A stretch of DNA of 64,000 nt. It comes from Pardosa pseudoannulata. Taxonomy: Eukaryota > Arthropoda > Arachnida > Araneae > Lycosidae. The position numbers and the translations under genes were made by a program. Below, in pieces: positions 27,701 to 37,089 of the stretch. Numbering within the stretch: the first letter of the stretch is position 1; each line of letters starts with the position of its first letter. The notes beneath the pieces are model-generated. The model ran no database searches and was not told the DNA's origin. It was given only the letters and a program-made list of their open reading frames with translations. Where the stretch lies: contig CM063499.1 of assembly GCA_032207245.1 (NCBI GenBank), forward strand, positions 85,182,387 through 85,246,386, read 5' to 3'.

Positions 27701-30700
27701 AATATGGTTAACAAAGCTTTAGATTTCTCCCCTTTTTTGGAGCCTATTAAACTTTTTCCATGTGTTTCACCCTCTGAAAAAAAATGATTTTTTTAATACC
27801 AAATTTTTCTTAACTGGATTTTTGATGCAATTGATCATTCTCGGCAAAATAGAATGTTTTTTGAAATGAAAGCTATATTAGTGCAAGCTGTAAATGAATT
27901 AAAACCAGAGATCCCTAAATTTATCAATTTCTTAATACACATTATATCTATTCCTATATCAGAAGCTATTTGCGAATCATGGGGATCAACAATCGATAAA
28001 ATTTTTTCCTATAGGCATAATGTAAATGATGGTGATGAAACTAGTATTGGGACAACTGATAAAAGAATGTTTATTTTTTGCAACGGACCTCCACCAGGAC
28101 ACAGATCAGTCCGAAAATTATTAAAAACTTCCCTTGCATTAATGTTTGGGCCAAATTATCAGTCCCATTTTTATCATCGTAGTGATATCTCAAAATATCT
28201 TACATCAAAAGTAATTGACAGGACAGTAAATTTTATGTTAATGCATTGACTTTAATACAAATATCTTTCTAAATTTCAGGTTGTACTGTTTTATTAAATA
28301 TTTTTAATTATATATATTGGTAAAGATGAAAATGTACCACAATAGGAATAATATTGTGGGAGAGTAAATATATGATAAAATAAATAATCTCCTGCAGAAC
28401 ATTTTTGATTACCTGAAAGCCTATTGCAGAACATTGAAAAGTATTCTGCTGTGCAGCTAACCATCCTCCATTCTTCTTTTAATTAAAATCATCGGGACTG
28501 TTAGCTGACGGTTAGAAAAGGACAGCTGACTTTATACTTTAAACCTTTTCAGTATGCGAAAGATTATTTATTGGTCAAATAATAAGTAACTAAGAAAAAA
28601 CTGATAGGAAATCACGTGACAACGGCGGATCGCGTTGATGGAGAAATTGATCACATTCCAATTTAAAAATTCAGGAGTTTTTAAGGATTGTGGGAACCCT
28701 GGCAATATTTGGCATTATGAAACTATCTGATGAGAAAAAAATGTGTTTACATTATGTAGAGTAATTTGATTACAAACTAAATGCATAGTTGATAAAATAA
28801 AATGCTTTTCTTTTGAACATGATTTTAGACAAGAAAATTTCTCCCAGGAAACATTTTTTAAAAAATTATATTATCTCTGAACATAAAAAAATCCATTTGC
28901 AGCAGTTTGTGATATAGTTTAAACAATTTATTATATTATTATTTGAGAAATAGAACTTACCATCAACAAAAAGAATTCCAGGTAAGAAGCTTATCTGTTT
29001 CAATGAAGCTGATTTTAAAGTCTATAAAGAGAAGAAATTTAATTATACTGAGATAAGAAACTTTAGAAGAAAAAAAAGAGAGAGGGTGAAGCACCACAAC
29101 TATATTTGCAAGTAACAAATATGGTATCTGTACATGGTAAGGAATATATTGGTACATGTAACAAAAATTAGACTATAGTCTTATCTATAATTGAAATGTA
29201 GGAGAAATTAATAATAAAGCAGAGAAAAGTAAATTAAAATTATTCTGTGATTATTTCAAAAATGCTAATGAAGTTATCGTAAGATACCACAGCTTGCATA
29301 AATTTATATTCAGCTTTTATAAGAATGGGACATAAAGCTAATCATCAAAGTAATAAAAACCCTTTATTATAAGTCAACTGATAAAAAAAAATCTTTATAA
29401 ATTAATTACACACTTCAGATTTAAATTGCCACTTAGTGTTTTGAACAAAAAAAAAATAAAACTTATTTAAAAATAATTGAGCTATTTAAATTTATTTTTC
29501 TTTTTGCATGGAAGAGAATTAGCACTAAATCTACAATACGAGGTACATCCTGAAAGTAAGTTTCCTGATGTTTTCCCCTTTAACGGGCAGTGGTTTTGCA
29601 GCGAAACCACCTGTTAATACTTTTTTCTCTTCTTTTTAAGTACATAGGAAGGATTTTTTTTGATTTTCTATGTTATTGACTCTTTGATGTAGCAATAGAT
29701 AATATAATTTTGCATAATTTATTTTTCTCTTTGAAATATGTTAGTTTAAAATTGCTTTACATGCAAAATCTCGAATTTGATTTTTCTCCTTATGACTTTA
29801 AATATAAATGCCTACTCAAAACAACAACGGAAATTGTGTAGTTATCTATGTATTACAACATTTTTTTGATAATTATACATTGTTCTTCCAATATAATTAA
29901 TTTTAAGAAACTCTTATTTCCATGCTGTACAAGAGAAGGGTTTTACAATTACACCCTACCCTCATAAAAAATTCTATCTAGTAAAGGAATATATTCCTAT
30001 GTTTCCGATTTGTAAGGTTCACAGACAACGTTTATAACCTAAGGCCCTTAAATCTGAGAAAAAATTTAATTGTGACCTTTAAAGGGTTAAAGTAAACATA
30101 ATTAGCTGTATCAATTGCATGTGCGTAACAGATGACGTATTAATCATATGCCAGCTGGACAAGTTCTGATTCGTGCCAGTAGCGGGCTAGCAGTGGTCCA
30201 AAATGGATACTCTAATTCCTTCTCCTGGCGCATGCAAGGTTCGGACAGATATCTTGAATGCACAAAGCATTGCGCCAACTGAAATTCATCGTCAGCTCTG
30301 TCAGATCTATGATCCAAAACTGACACCTGAACACAAAATTCGTAGCTTAGGAACAGCACTGACATTTCTGCTACGGTATCACGATAACCACGACGAGTTC
30401 CTCGACAGGATAGTCACGGGCAACGAGACTTGGATTTCACACTCAAACCGGAAACCAAGCAGCAGTCAATGCATTGGCATCATAGTGGATCTTTGATCTG
30501 GACCAAATTCAAACAGACACAGGTGGTACGGAAAAAGATGTGTTCTGGGACTGGAAGTCTGGTTCCATTCACAGGCGGCAGAGTCCTAGGACAGAGATAT
30601 ACAAAAGTGGATCCCACACAGTGGCGTGCGGTCCATATGTGCAGGGTGTGCACTGCATACACACCCTGGCAAAATTATGAGGGACAATAATTTTCTGCAC

Positions 30701-33301
30701 CTATGTCTACCTATATTTATATTGTATATAATAAATATTATTTATAATATATTTAAATATTATGTTGATTTGCTTGCTTGTATTCCCGCAATGAGTACGG
30801 TACTAGGTGCTACACCATGTAGCATATTCAAAAGCAAACGAACATAGGAAGTTCTGATGTGTACGCACTAAGCACTAAATTGAAAATCCCGCTTTACATG
30901 TGTGGGCTACTGGAGAAAAACAGCATACTATGACACTGAAGCAAGTGTAGCTATTTTTCCTGCTCTTAGCATTCAGAATCATCCGAAGGTACGGTTTATT
31001 AAGCGCTGTAGTAGAGCGGGGACTTACTTGCTGAAGTGCTTTTTATTTTTCAACTGATTAACTGGCCATACGATTTTGCAGACGGTTAATGTTTAAATTT
31101 ATATATTGTAAGTTTTTGTTTTCATGGAAATATAAAAGAAGTATTTCATCAATATAAAGTGAAATGTTTTAGAGTGGTAAAGTAATTTCGGTGATGTATT
31201 ATATTTATTGAAGTAATTAGCTGAAAAACAATGATGTTGTTTTGTTTTAAGGAAACGAATTTTAACAGAACAGTCCAAATTTTACCATTCATTGTGTCTT
31301 ACAAACAGTATATAAGTTATATCTGTAACACCATATCCCTGGTTTTGTTTTTAAAAATTGTCAAGATGTTTTTTGCAGAATATATGATTTCAAAATGTTA
31401 AAAACAATAAATATAATTTAATCCACTGACCAAACAAGAAACAGTTCGCTCTATTCTGCAGCATGCAGTGAAATCCTCTGTACGTGGAATAGACGCTCGG
31501 TTTGCCGGCACCAATGAGCATCCGGATGAGGCACCACAGCGATGGGCGCCATTTGGTGTTACGTTTGCTGAACATATAAGTTTTTCGTTGAAGCCTGAAG
31601 CGTTGATTTTTCAATGCGGATATGACACCATACAACAAAAGACATGATTTTTGCTTCAATGCTAGTAGAATTCTCATAATTTTATCTGTTTTTATAGTTA
31701 TAACTCAACTACTCATAGGTAAATATTTTATTTATTGTAATATTTAAATTTATATTCATAATAAAAAAAACCACTTCAGAATGGAGAACTCAGATGCCTC
31801 AATAATTATAGATTTATTGGAAAATCCATGTTCTCTGCACACCCTGCATGAAAACCTACCACACGCCACCGATCCCACAATACGATAAGTGTCTCAATTC
31901 TGGTGATGGCTATGTTGAAAAATAGCTGAAACATTGTTGTACTTGTTGCCAATAGATATGTCCATAAAAGTGTGAGTTCTTTTTATCCTTTAAATAGGGA
32001 AACTTACTTTCTGGATGCATCTCGTACATACTTTATTTAGATATGATAATCTCCTTTAAAATACAAAAAAAATAAATTCTTTCTTAACAAGAAAGAATTT
32101 AATTTTTATAAAATAAAATATCTCAATCCAAAAAGTTTTCCAAATAAAATATCAGTACATTAAAAAGGAACTTATCATAACAACTCAAATCATATAAAAG
32201 GGAAAATATATTTAAAACAATATCATCCAACAATGAAATATTTAATCATATAAGCATAAAATTTTAATACATCTTTTAAATCCTTACCTGTTTGGTCATG
32301 TGCAAAAGAGCAGCTGATTTTCTACCACCCGAACAAGCAAGTAACACCTTTTCACCATGCATAATCTTCTTGGATTTGCCAATGGTTGAACGGAACTTAT
32401 GATTACAATATTCAAAGTAGCAAGATCTGAAAGAATTAATTACTGTATATCAAAACAATGGTTGAACAGAAATAATTGCCAATGGTTGAACGGAATTTAT
32501 GATTACAATATTCAAAGAAGCAAGCTCTAAAAGGTGTAACTTTTGTATAACAAAACAATACTTTGTGTTTTTGCACTATAAATTATTTATGTAAAATAAT
32601 ATAAGAGAAAACTATCTATGAGTGATTTATTAAATATTAATAATAATTATGTGTAAACAATTTTTTTTCCATTAGATATTTTTCAAATATTTACACAATA
32701 TGTTTGGTCCATTGAGTCACAAACATCTATTTTTTTAGAATATTGATTTGTTAAATATTTATAGTAATTATGTACATTTTTTTTCTAACAGATATTTTTC
32801 AAACATTAACACAACATATTTGGTCAATTGTGCCAGATATTGAGCTACAGAAATATATACATGTAATCAGACAGACTTCTCCACAGGTAGTTGCAGTCAT
32901 GGCCCATAAAAATGACACTGTTTCAGCTAAAGACCTTTATTAAGATAACATTGGAGGACAGGTTCCCACTCCATCATAGGGACAGAACAAACTGAAGGGT
33001 CAGCTAGCATGAAGTTATATGTAAAAAAGCCCTTAACACCTGGTCAAAATCTGTGGGAAAATCTCTAGGGAAATTCTGCCTCCGACCTCGTGCATCTCCT
33101 TTTTGTTCGGAAATTTCCTAAATTGTCCGCTAGGGCAATGCAGAGTTATAATTGGTCAGACCTCGTCTCTGAGGGTGTAAACTGTAGCCCTAGTGGTCAA
33201 TTTTGGTTAGGGGTTAAAAAGAGGAAAGCAAAAGGACGTGGGAATATTTATCCCTTGACTTCAGATAAGCAGGAGGAAATTTAGTGACTGAATGAGGCAT
33301 G

Positions 33302-33339
<38 letters not shown>

Positions 33340-34485
33340 GAGAGTACCTAATTATAAATACTTATTTTTAACATAATATTTTGAGTCACCAGTTATTATT
33401 TTAAATTGCTAGTATCATAGAAATACATAACTATTTAATTTTAATGTTATATCATTCAAAAGATACAAATAATAAAATTTATTTTGTCACTAATATCTAT
33501 TTTATTTTCAAATTTTTATACACAATTAGAATATACATATCTTATACAATAATTTTAGTTTGAACATTAATAAGGCTAATGAAAAAGAAAAGTTAACAAC
33601 CTATTCATCATGTTCATTCTTAACAAATATAAACATGCTTATATTTTGGGTTAAAAAGAAATAAGAGTTAATGCATAAATTTTAGTTCCTATTCCCCTGT
33701 AAAATATAGGACTAAAATTCATAACTTGGTATATAACAAGTTACTATTTATTTTAATTTAAAATTTCACATAAATAATTTTAATTGGTTTTTAGTAAATA
33801 ATTTGATTTAATGAAATCTTTTTGTAAAAACAATTTTTAAACGTAAAAGTATAGCAATAAATAAATATTAATAAACCTCTATAATTTACATACATTATAC
33901 TCTAAAAAAAAAATTATAAAGTTACCAAGGATACAAATTCGGTACAGTAAATATGAAGTACTTTAACGAATGAATAAAAATGTACAAAAATATTTTTTCA
34001 ACTGCAAAAATTGTTTGAAAGCAATAAACTTGCTATACGATTTCATATTTGAAAAAAAATATTTTAAAACAAATTAGTTGATATTAAACAATTATTCACA
34101 AGCTGAAAAATAAATTTAAATTAAAAATACTAACGTGCAAAATGGATCCTTTTTCTGCAGAAGAATAGAGGATTTTTCACTACACTTTTTGCATTTACTT
34201 AGAACTCTAAAAGAATAAAAAATGTATAAAGACAAAGATTTGAATATTAATCATAAAAATATACTACAAAGCGATTATTTTATTTTTTCAAGTAAACTTT
34301 ACAGAATATAAATCATATATTTAAATAATGAATGGTTACTACACCAGTACGTATTTAACTAATGCTACGGAAAATAAAGTCATTTGACATTTAAAAAGTA
34401 ATAAAACTTACCCTCGAGATAAATTTTTTCGAATCTCTGTCGAACAGCTTCCAATGTCTTCTATATCACCGGCAGTTGAACACAT
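6775..34485 (-). CDS. CTU2: Cytoplasmic tRNA 2-thiolation protein 2 (CTU2/NCS2), 14 exons found, one missing
   Basis: With CTU1 (NCS6) this protein 2-thiolates the wobble uridine of cytosolic Lys, Glu and Gln tRNAs, using sulfur relayed from URM1. Exons on the minus strand: 34485-34412, 34206-34135, 32426-32288, 29021-28961, 26056-25950, 18772-18637, 17269-17223, 17100-17019, 13351-13260, 10839-10776, 8944-8829, 7233-7182, 7089-7031, 6832-6775 (TGA 6777-6775). All have AG/GT borders and, except between exons 5 and 6, matching phases. Visible: N-terminus MCSTAGDIED; zinc-ribbon cysteines C30KKC33 and C48TSC51; degenerate PP-loop SGGRKS at 81-86 (the catalytic paralogue CTU1 has SGGKDS); IAVGRG in exon 6; RPLR in exon 7; a second cysteine pair CILC (exon 10) and CHGC (exon 12); acidic C-terminus ending ENDIS. 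Found exons total 1159 nt, about 385 residues. The join from exon 5 (phase 0) to exon 6 (needs two bases) requires an unfound exon of length 2 mod 3, matching the family segment before the exon-6 helix. Start is the first ATG, agreeing with the usual MCS start. Family assignment is from recalled conservation. Confidence 0.93.
7836..8503. mobile_element. Deleted Tigger/pogo-like element (668 bp)
   Basis: Termini CAGTCGAACTTCGATAAC and GTTATCGAAGTTCGACTG are inverted repeats flanked by TA on both sides, the signature of a Tc1/mariner-superfamily Tigger/pogo element. Inside, 8049-8243 encodes on the plus strand a short frame (KVLEGHEQAQDAIHILQQYL) that resembles the C-terminal tail of Tigger transposases. 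It lies in a CTU2 intron between exons 11 and 12. Confidence 0.75.
9086..10740. mobile_element. GGGTTCCCAC-family element, copy B, internally duplicated
   Basis: It starts cagggttcccaccc and ends tgtaggaaccctg. Around 9910 the sequence jumps back and repeats its own interior (gtgaataaaatat, then (TA)n, then ttatacc and so on), so two partial copies are fused. Microsatellites (TA)n(GA)n at about 9441-9482 and (TA)n(GT)n at 9996-10036 sit at equivalent internal positions. It lies in the CTU2 intron between exons 10 and 11. Confidence 0.65.
10922..11091 (-). repeat. tRNA-derived SINE, copy in CTU2 intron
   Basis: Read on the minus strand it starts as a tRNA-like head (GATTGGTTAGGGTGCTGG-type A box, B box gggttcgaatccc as the complement of gggattcgagccc), then a body ending in actccaaacc. 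The same unit occurs at least eight times in the window. It interrupts the first copy of a tandem duplication and is absent from the second, so it inserted after that duplication. Confidence 0.8.
11856..12593. mobile_element. CAGGCTTGCAA hAT-like MITE, copy 1 (738 bp)
   Basis: Termini CAGGCTTGCAACT and TTGCAAGCCTG are inverted repeats, and subterminal gagaaaagtgac words recur at both ends. No transposase is present. It is nearly identical in layout to 26648-27389. Confidence 0.8.
13041..13212 (-). repeat. tRNA-derived SINE
   Basis: Same family as 10922-11091: ggtttggagtgctacggt at the left, the decayed B-box complement gggactcaaaccc near 13147, and the tRNA-like head at the right. It lies in the CTU2 intron between exons 9 and 10. 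Confidence 0.75.
13600..13916. mobile_element. TTAA-flanked MITE (317 bp), piggyBac-type
   Basis: Both flanks are TTAA (13596-13599 and 13917-13920). Termini CCCTCTAACTGCTCA and the inverse of CTCTCTGACTGCTCAA form imperfect inverted repeats. The TTAA duplication is characteristic of piggyBac transposition. No coding content. Confidence 0.7.
13921..14617. other. CTU2 intron sequence without recognised elements
   Basis: AT-rich unique-looking intron between exons 8 and 9. No exon, repeat terminus or domain seen. Confidence 0.5.
14626..15551. mobile_element. hAT-like element (926 bp) with perfect 8-bp target duplication
   Basis: The element begins CAGAGTTGATAAAAATC and ends with its rough inverse AAATCACTTAACTCTG. 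It is flanked on both sides by CTGATAAT (14618-14625 and 15552-15559). No intact transposase. A second copy in inverted orientation is at 62852-63669. Confidence 0.85.
15560..17018. other. CTU2 intron with SINE relic and degraded repeats
   Basis: 15680-15757 is a decayed minus-strand tRNA-SINE head (gggattcaaacct, ccaattcggccct). 16195-16330 contains repeated ggtcaaaa/ttttgacc words ending acaaccctg, probably a hAT-type terminus without its partner. The remainder is AT-rich and featureless. Confidence 0.45.
18257..18318. repeat. (TA)n microsatellite
   Basis: About 60 bases of uninterrupted TA in the CTU2 intron between exons 6 and 7, followed by A-rich taaaaataaaa repeats to about 18415. Confidence 0.9.
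18922..20330. mobile_element. TA-flanked TIR element split by a Helitron
   Basis: Ends CAGTGAAACTTCTCGGCC (left) and the complement of CAGTGAAACCTGTGAGCGG (right) are flanked by TA. This is the usual layout of a pogo/Tigger relic. The interior from 19407 to 20231 is a Helitron, so only about 580 bases of the host element remain. Confidence 0.65.
19407..20231 (+). mobile_element. Non-autonomous Helitron, copy 1 (825 bp)
   Basis: It starts TCCCCTATATAATAATAGCC and ends with a GTCATATGAC hairpin core (CCtGTCATATGACGGG) followed by CTATATGCTAG. The flanking bases are A on the left and T on the right, the AT target expected of Helitrons, with no target duplication. An internal second 5'-end-like segment starts near 19598 (taataatagcctaagtt). 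No Rep/helicase is encoded. Confidence 0.8.
20727..21263. repeat. Direct tandem duplication, about 286-bp period
   Basis: The block gaaaatacaagaaagtga at about 20727 recurs at 21013, and the following ~230 bases match almost perfectly. A further short repeat of cttaatacaactgaaagaac follows at 21240-21263. No gene is inside. Confidence 0.85.
21661..22395 (+). pseudogene. Mariner (irritans-like) transposase pseudogene
   Basis: The left terminus aggttggggaaaaaaatc is mariner-like. The frame from ATG 21840 begins MEVNKEKIRY, is interrupted by a 45-base T-rich run, and resumes in other frames with GENASQAAEIV, VKDAPRTGRPI and VWVPHQLTLKNM, all typical mariner N-terminal and linker motifs. Frameshifts, stops and loss of the catalytic half and right terminus make it dead. 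Confidence 0.8.
22742..23600 (+). mobile_element. Non-autonomous Helitron, copy 2 (859 bp)
   Basis: Start TCCCCTATATAATAAAAGCC, end with hairpin CCCGTCATATGACGGG, then CTATATGCTAG. Flanks are A and T. It shares most of its length with copy 1. An internal second hairpin-free end is absent, and upstream 22640-22741 holds another Helitron-like piece (tcagggttaggaaaattc), so partial tandem copies exist. Confidence 0.85.
23601..24036. mobile_element. CAGGCTTGCAA hAT-like MITE, right portion only
   Basis: It begins abruptly after the Helitron terminus at the internal word tctataaattagatttg and ends gaattgcaagcctg, matching the right two thirds of 11856-12593. The left third is not found upstream of the Helitron. 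Confidence 0.8.
24064..24180 (-). repeat. Truncated tRNA-SINE with (TTTGG)n edge
   Basis: Starts with four ttggtt units, then gagtgctacagtctac and the SINE body to caacatccat. The tRNA-like head is missing. Confidence 0.7.
24182..24760 (+). repeat. Dispersed repeat with CATGACTTTCC tail, copy 1
   Basis: About 420 bases (aaaaataaattgttgtatct onward) match 52753-53170 almost exactly and are followed by repeated catgactttcc/catgacttttac words. The family looks like a hAT-type MITE whose opposite end is at 52560 in the second copy. No coding content. Confidence 0.65.
25040..25140. repeat. Half of a TTAA-type MITE
   Basis: ttaaccccttgaggaccagc at 25041 is the same terminus as the complement at 55405-55427. 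The opposite terminus is missing here. Confidence 0.5.
25161..25330. repeat. GGGTTCCCAC-family left end, copy C
   Basis: Starts cagggttcccactcttttt followed by the aaggactttctaaggacc block, then diverges near 25320. No right terminus is present nearby. Confidence 0.6.
25850..25932. repeat. Tigger-like fragment
   Basis: Words aactcgggactt and gacttataggaagttgag then gttatcaaagttcgaatgta match the right half of the element at 2168-2335, ending just before CTU2 exon 5. Confidence 0.5.
26648..27389. mobile_element. CAGGCTTGCAA hAT-like MITE, copy 2 (742 bp)
   Basis: Termini CAGGCTTGCAACT and TTGCAAGCCTG, flanked by TATACTA on both sides. The uninterrupted target (tctatatactatctgatt) is visible at about 9492-9510 in copy B, confirming the insertion and a 7-8 base duplication. 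Confidence 0.9.
27511..28466 (+). pseudogene. Insertion carrying a hAT-type transposase C-terminal fragment
   Basis: The frame 27854-28249 encodes 131 residues (MFFEMKAILVQAVNE at the start, ending FMLMH). It includes IPISEAICESWGSTIDKI and RMFIFCNGPPPG, which resemble C-terminal segments of hAT-family, BED-finger transposases. No N-terminal zinc finger or catalytic DDE region is present. Comparison with copy B shows the whole ~950-base block was inserted into the older MITE. The ends share gcagaa words in inverted orientation; the exact borders are uncertain. Confidence 0.5.
28702..28868. repeat. Duplicate of CTU2 exon-5 acceptor and upstream intron
   Basis: gcaatatttggcattat and the following ~165 bases repeat 26034-26200, which is the first ~20 coding bases of CTU2 exon 5, its acceptor and intron. 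The copy differs at a few bases and has no full exon, so it should not be spliced productively, though an acceptor-like site survives. Confidence 0.8.
29539..32024 (+). pseudogene. Mariner element with dead transposase, split by a hAT
   Basis: Termini CGAGGTACATCCTGAAAG (left) and the complement of CGAGATGCATCCAGAAAG (right) are inverted repeats flanked by TA. Transposase pieces on the plus strand: an N-terminal segment from about 30203 (IAPTEIHRQLCQIYDP), then a catalytic segment DEFLDRIVTGNETWISH, PETKQQSMHWHHSG in another frame, and after the nested hAT the C-terminal YDKCLNSGDGYVEK and stop. Frameshifts and loss of roughly a hundred residues in the middle make it non-functional. Confidence 0.85.
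30619..31871. mobile_element. hAT-like element (1253 bp) nested in the mariner, perfect 8-bp duplication
   Basis: It begins CAGTGGCGTGCGGT and ends with the inverse ACCACACGCCACCG. Subterminal gcagggtgtgca also occurs at both ends in inverted orientation. ATCCCACA flanks both sides (30611-30618 and 31872-31879), and removing the insertion restores the mariner reading frame at that point. A 95-residue minus-strand frame at 31390-31677 has no recognised domain; the element is probably non-autonomous. Confidence 0.9.
32427..32530 (-). repeat. Small tandem duplication at the 5' edge of CTU2 exon 3
   Basis: The words ttgccaatggttgaacgga and gattacaatattcaaag, which belong to exon 3 (about 32376-32418), recur at 32477-32515. 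The copied piece includes coding sequence but lies upstream in the intron. Confidence 0.75.
32875..33290 (-). repeat. LTR-like repeat, copy 1, beside a (TA)n tract
   Basis: About 415 bases match 50563-50960 (gcagtcatggcccataaaaa, gggaacctg, aggttaggggttaaaa). In the minus orientation an AATAAAGGTCTTTA signal sits near one end, as in an LTR R region. A third partial copy lies at 38385-38566 in the opposite orientation after retroelement coding debris. The 64-residue frame at 33090 is inside it and not a gene. Confidence 0.6.
33307..33337. repeat. (TA)n microsatellite
   Basis: Short TA tract directly after the LTR-like repeat. Confidence 0.85.
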
Positions 34486-34739
34486 TTTGTCTTCTCAGAT
34501 TTAAATTATAGTAACATAAATCATGTTTACCTCGTAGCAGAGTGAAAGCATGTGTTTGTTGTTGTAAAGCTGAGTAATAATGAGTAAAACTGCGACACAT
34601 GCCTTATTTTGACATAGTCGGAATTTTTTCCAATGATTTCCAAAAAGATTGTCATTGTGCAGAATGTTGATGAAAAATATATTTAGGGTAATTAAACTAA
34701 AAATATTACATAACCAATAATCTCAGGAAACCCTAAGCT

Positions 34740-35045
34740 AAAATTTAACAGGATAACAAAGAACAATAGAAACCTATAAATCGATTTCACGCAGTAGGGC
34801 AAATTCTCAACTTATGACAATTCTGGCTTTAGTTTCAAACGGAAGGGCAGTTTATTGTTTGTCTATTGACTGTTGTAAACATGAAAATGCATGAGAAGGG
34901 CATTATAGGAGTTCGTGACGTTGCGACAAATTGCCTTATTCTGTATTTACGTAATTCTCGCGCTCTAAAACAATGTAGAATAATGTGTTCCTCATCTTTT
35001 GAGTTGCTAGAATAGAATCTTTTTGGAAAGTTACTCATGTGAAAC
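34740..35045 (-). pseudogene. LINE 3'-end fragment upstream of CTU2
   Basis: The minus-strand frame 35038-34835 contains KDEEHIILHCFRARELRKYR, similar to the cysteine/histidine tail of non-LTR retrotransposon reverse transcriptases. It is an inverted match to 180-365. It lies about 250-550 bases upstream of the CTU2 start codon. Confidence 0.5.
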
Positions 35046-35199
35046 TTAATAGTGAAAGGGTTAAAAAATTTTAGTTCTTAATTTACTTTTTCTAATCCTA
35101 TCATATGACTGAATCAAGTTGTTATTAAATTAAATATAATAGCGTACACATCTTCCATAGAACTGGAACATCTTAAATCATCTCAATTTTTTAGGAACA

Positions 35200-35748
35200 C
35201 TGGCGCTTGGAACCTGGTATTCCACTCGGCCTGTGATTGGCTGATAAGTATATTGGCAGCGATTTCTAAAATTGGCGAAATATCTTGGCGATGCTTTCTG
35301 TAAATTTGTATATTATTTCCACAATCAGAAAGTGACAGGATCATACGTATAATTTTTTTTCAAAGGGAGGGGGGTGAGTACATACTTAATGAAAGGCTTA
35401 AGACATTTAATTAAAGTTAAGTTACAAACTAAATTAATTATAGTTTACCGAAATGAGAAACTTTTACATGCTTTGTTAAATACTTTTCTAATAAAACACA
35501 GAGCTGCAATATTTACAATTAGAACTTTCAATTTCCATTCTTTGTACGTTCCAAATTCTTCTAAATAAAGGAATTAATAATGGATAAGTAGAGAGAAATA
35601 AATAGATAAGAAGCGAATTTAAATCAATGGATAAGAAATTAATCGTGGAAAGCAACGCTAAGATATTTCGCCAATTTTAGAAATAGCTGCCAATGTACTT
35701 ATCAGCCAATCACAGGCCGAGTGGAATACCAGGCTCCAGGCGCCTGTG
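35200..35748. mobile_element. Foldback hAT MITE with ~90-bp inverted repeats
   Basis: The left arm 35200-35293 and right arm 35655-35748 are inverted copies (CACTGGCGCTTGGAACC against CACAGGCGCCTGGAGCC and on through gattggctgataagta). Flanks TAGGAACA and TAGAAACA differ at one of eight bases, fitting a hAT-type duplication. The middle (a 64-residue frame) is not recognisable. It sits about 715 bases upstream of the CTU2 ATG. Confidence 0.8.
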
Positions 35749-35756
35749 TAGAAACA

Positions 35757-36640
35757 ACACACTATTAGTTACAATTATTTCATATATTATAGTACTTATC
35801 ATCTATCAGGACCTATGGTGTAGAAAGGTGACAGCAACAGGTAGCACCGGGAGGGGGTGGTATAATCAAAACGCGAAACATTTCAGGGTAGCCTTTCATA
35901 GATTTACATCATATTGAGAAAAACTACTGCAAACTAATGCAAAGTCATGCCGTTCACTATATACATCTGATTTCAATATTTTACACTCAGTTCTAAAAGT
36001 TAATCCCGAATATGAACATATTAATTTAAACCAAAGAAATTTAAAGAAACTTAAATTTTCTGCAAATGTGCAAATATGTTGGGTAACAGCTAATCACGGT
36101 TTTGCATCAAGAAATATGTAAACCAGGCAGTCTTATAAGAAGCCGGAAATGTGAAGAGTTACAGGAGTTACATATGTAAGTGCTTATGACAGGTGATCAG
36201 ACCTAGAACCTTAACATGAGGAATAATTTTTTTAAAAAATCTTTAGATGCTGTCGGTAAGAAGGAATTTTAGTTTTCCATTAGGTTAACATCGAGCGAGA
36301 CGAATCTAATTAAATAGGTGTAAATCAACATGTTCGTAACAGTTCGAAATTGTCTTTAAGTAGCAGGTCCAGATTTCTCTAGCCATCGTGTAGTAAAACA
36401 GTAGACCGTACTGCTCTCAAAAAAAATCTCACATAACCACCTAAAGCAAAATAAACAAGGGATATTTGCAGGTCAGGCCTAAGACATCTGGGTGGTCCAA
36501 AAGAGATATTCTTTAGAGTCCTATCCGGGTTGCTCTCACTCCCCCTTTACAAACCCTTTATCTTAAGTCGGCACTGGATGTTAGAAATACAACAAAGTAA
36601 TGTGTAACAATACTGTACATATGTGTGATAATATGTTGTA
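35757..36640. other. Intergenic, with SINE tail fragment
   Basis: 36363-36420 (caggtccagatttctc, ccatcgtgtagtaaaacag) is a plus-strand tRNA-SINE body fragment. The rest shows no gene or element terminus. Confidence 0.45.
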
Positions 36641-36644
36641 ACAT

Positions 36645-37089
<445 letters not shown>

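Larger units (their letters stand above)
26250..28701. mobile_element. GGGTTCCCAC-family element, copy D, with two nested insertions
   Basis: Left terminus caaggttctcactgtttt and right terminus gtgggaaccctg bracket a host element that matches copy B. It is interrupted by a hAT MITE at 26648-27389 and by a second insertion at about 27511-28466 that carries a 131-residue frame. Flanking sequences beyond the two ends are themselves copies of each other. Confidence 0.7.

Noticed and set aside
33090..33284. 64-residue open frame
   Set aside because: It lies wholly inside the LTR-like repeat shared with 50563-50965, where the frame is not conserved.
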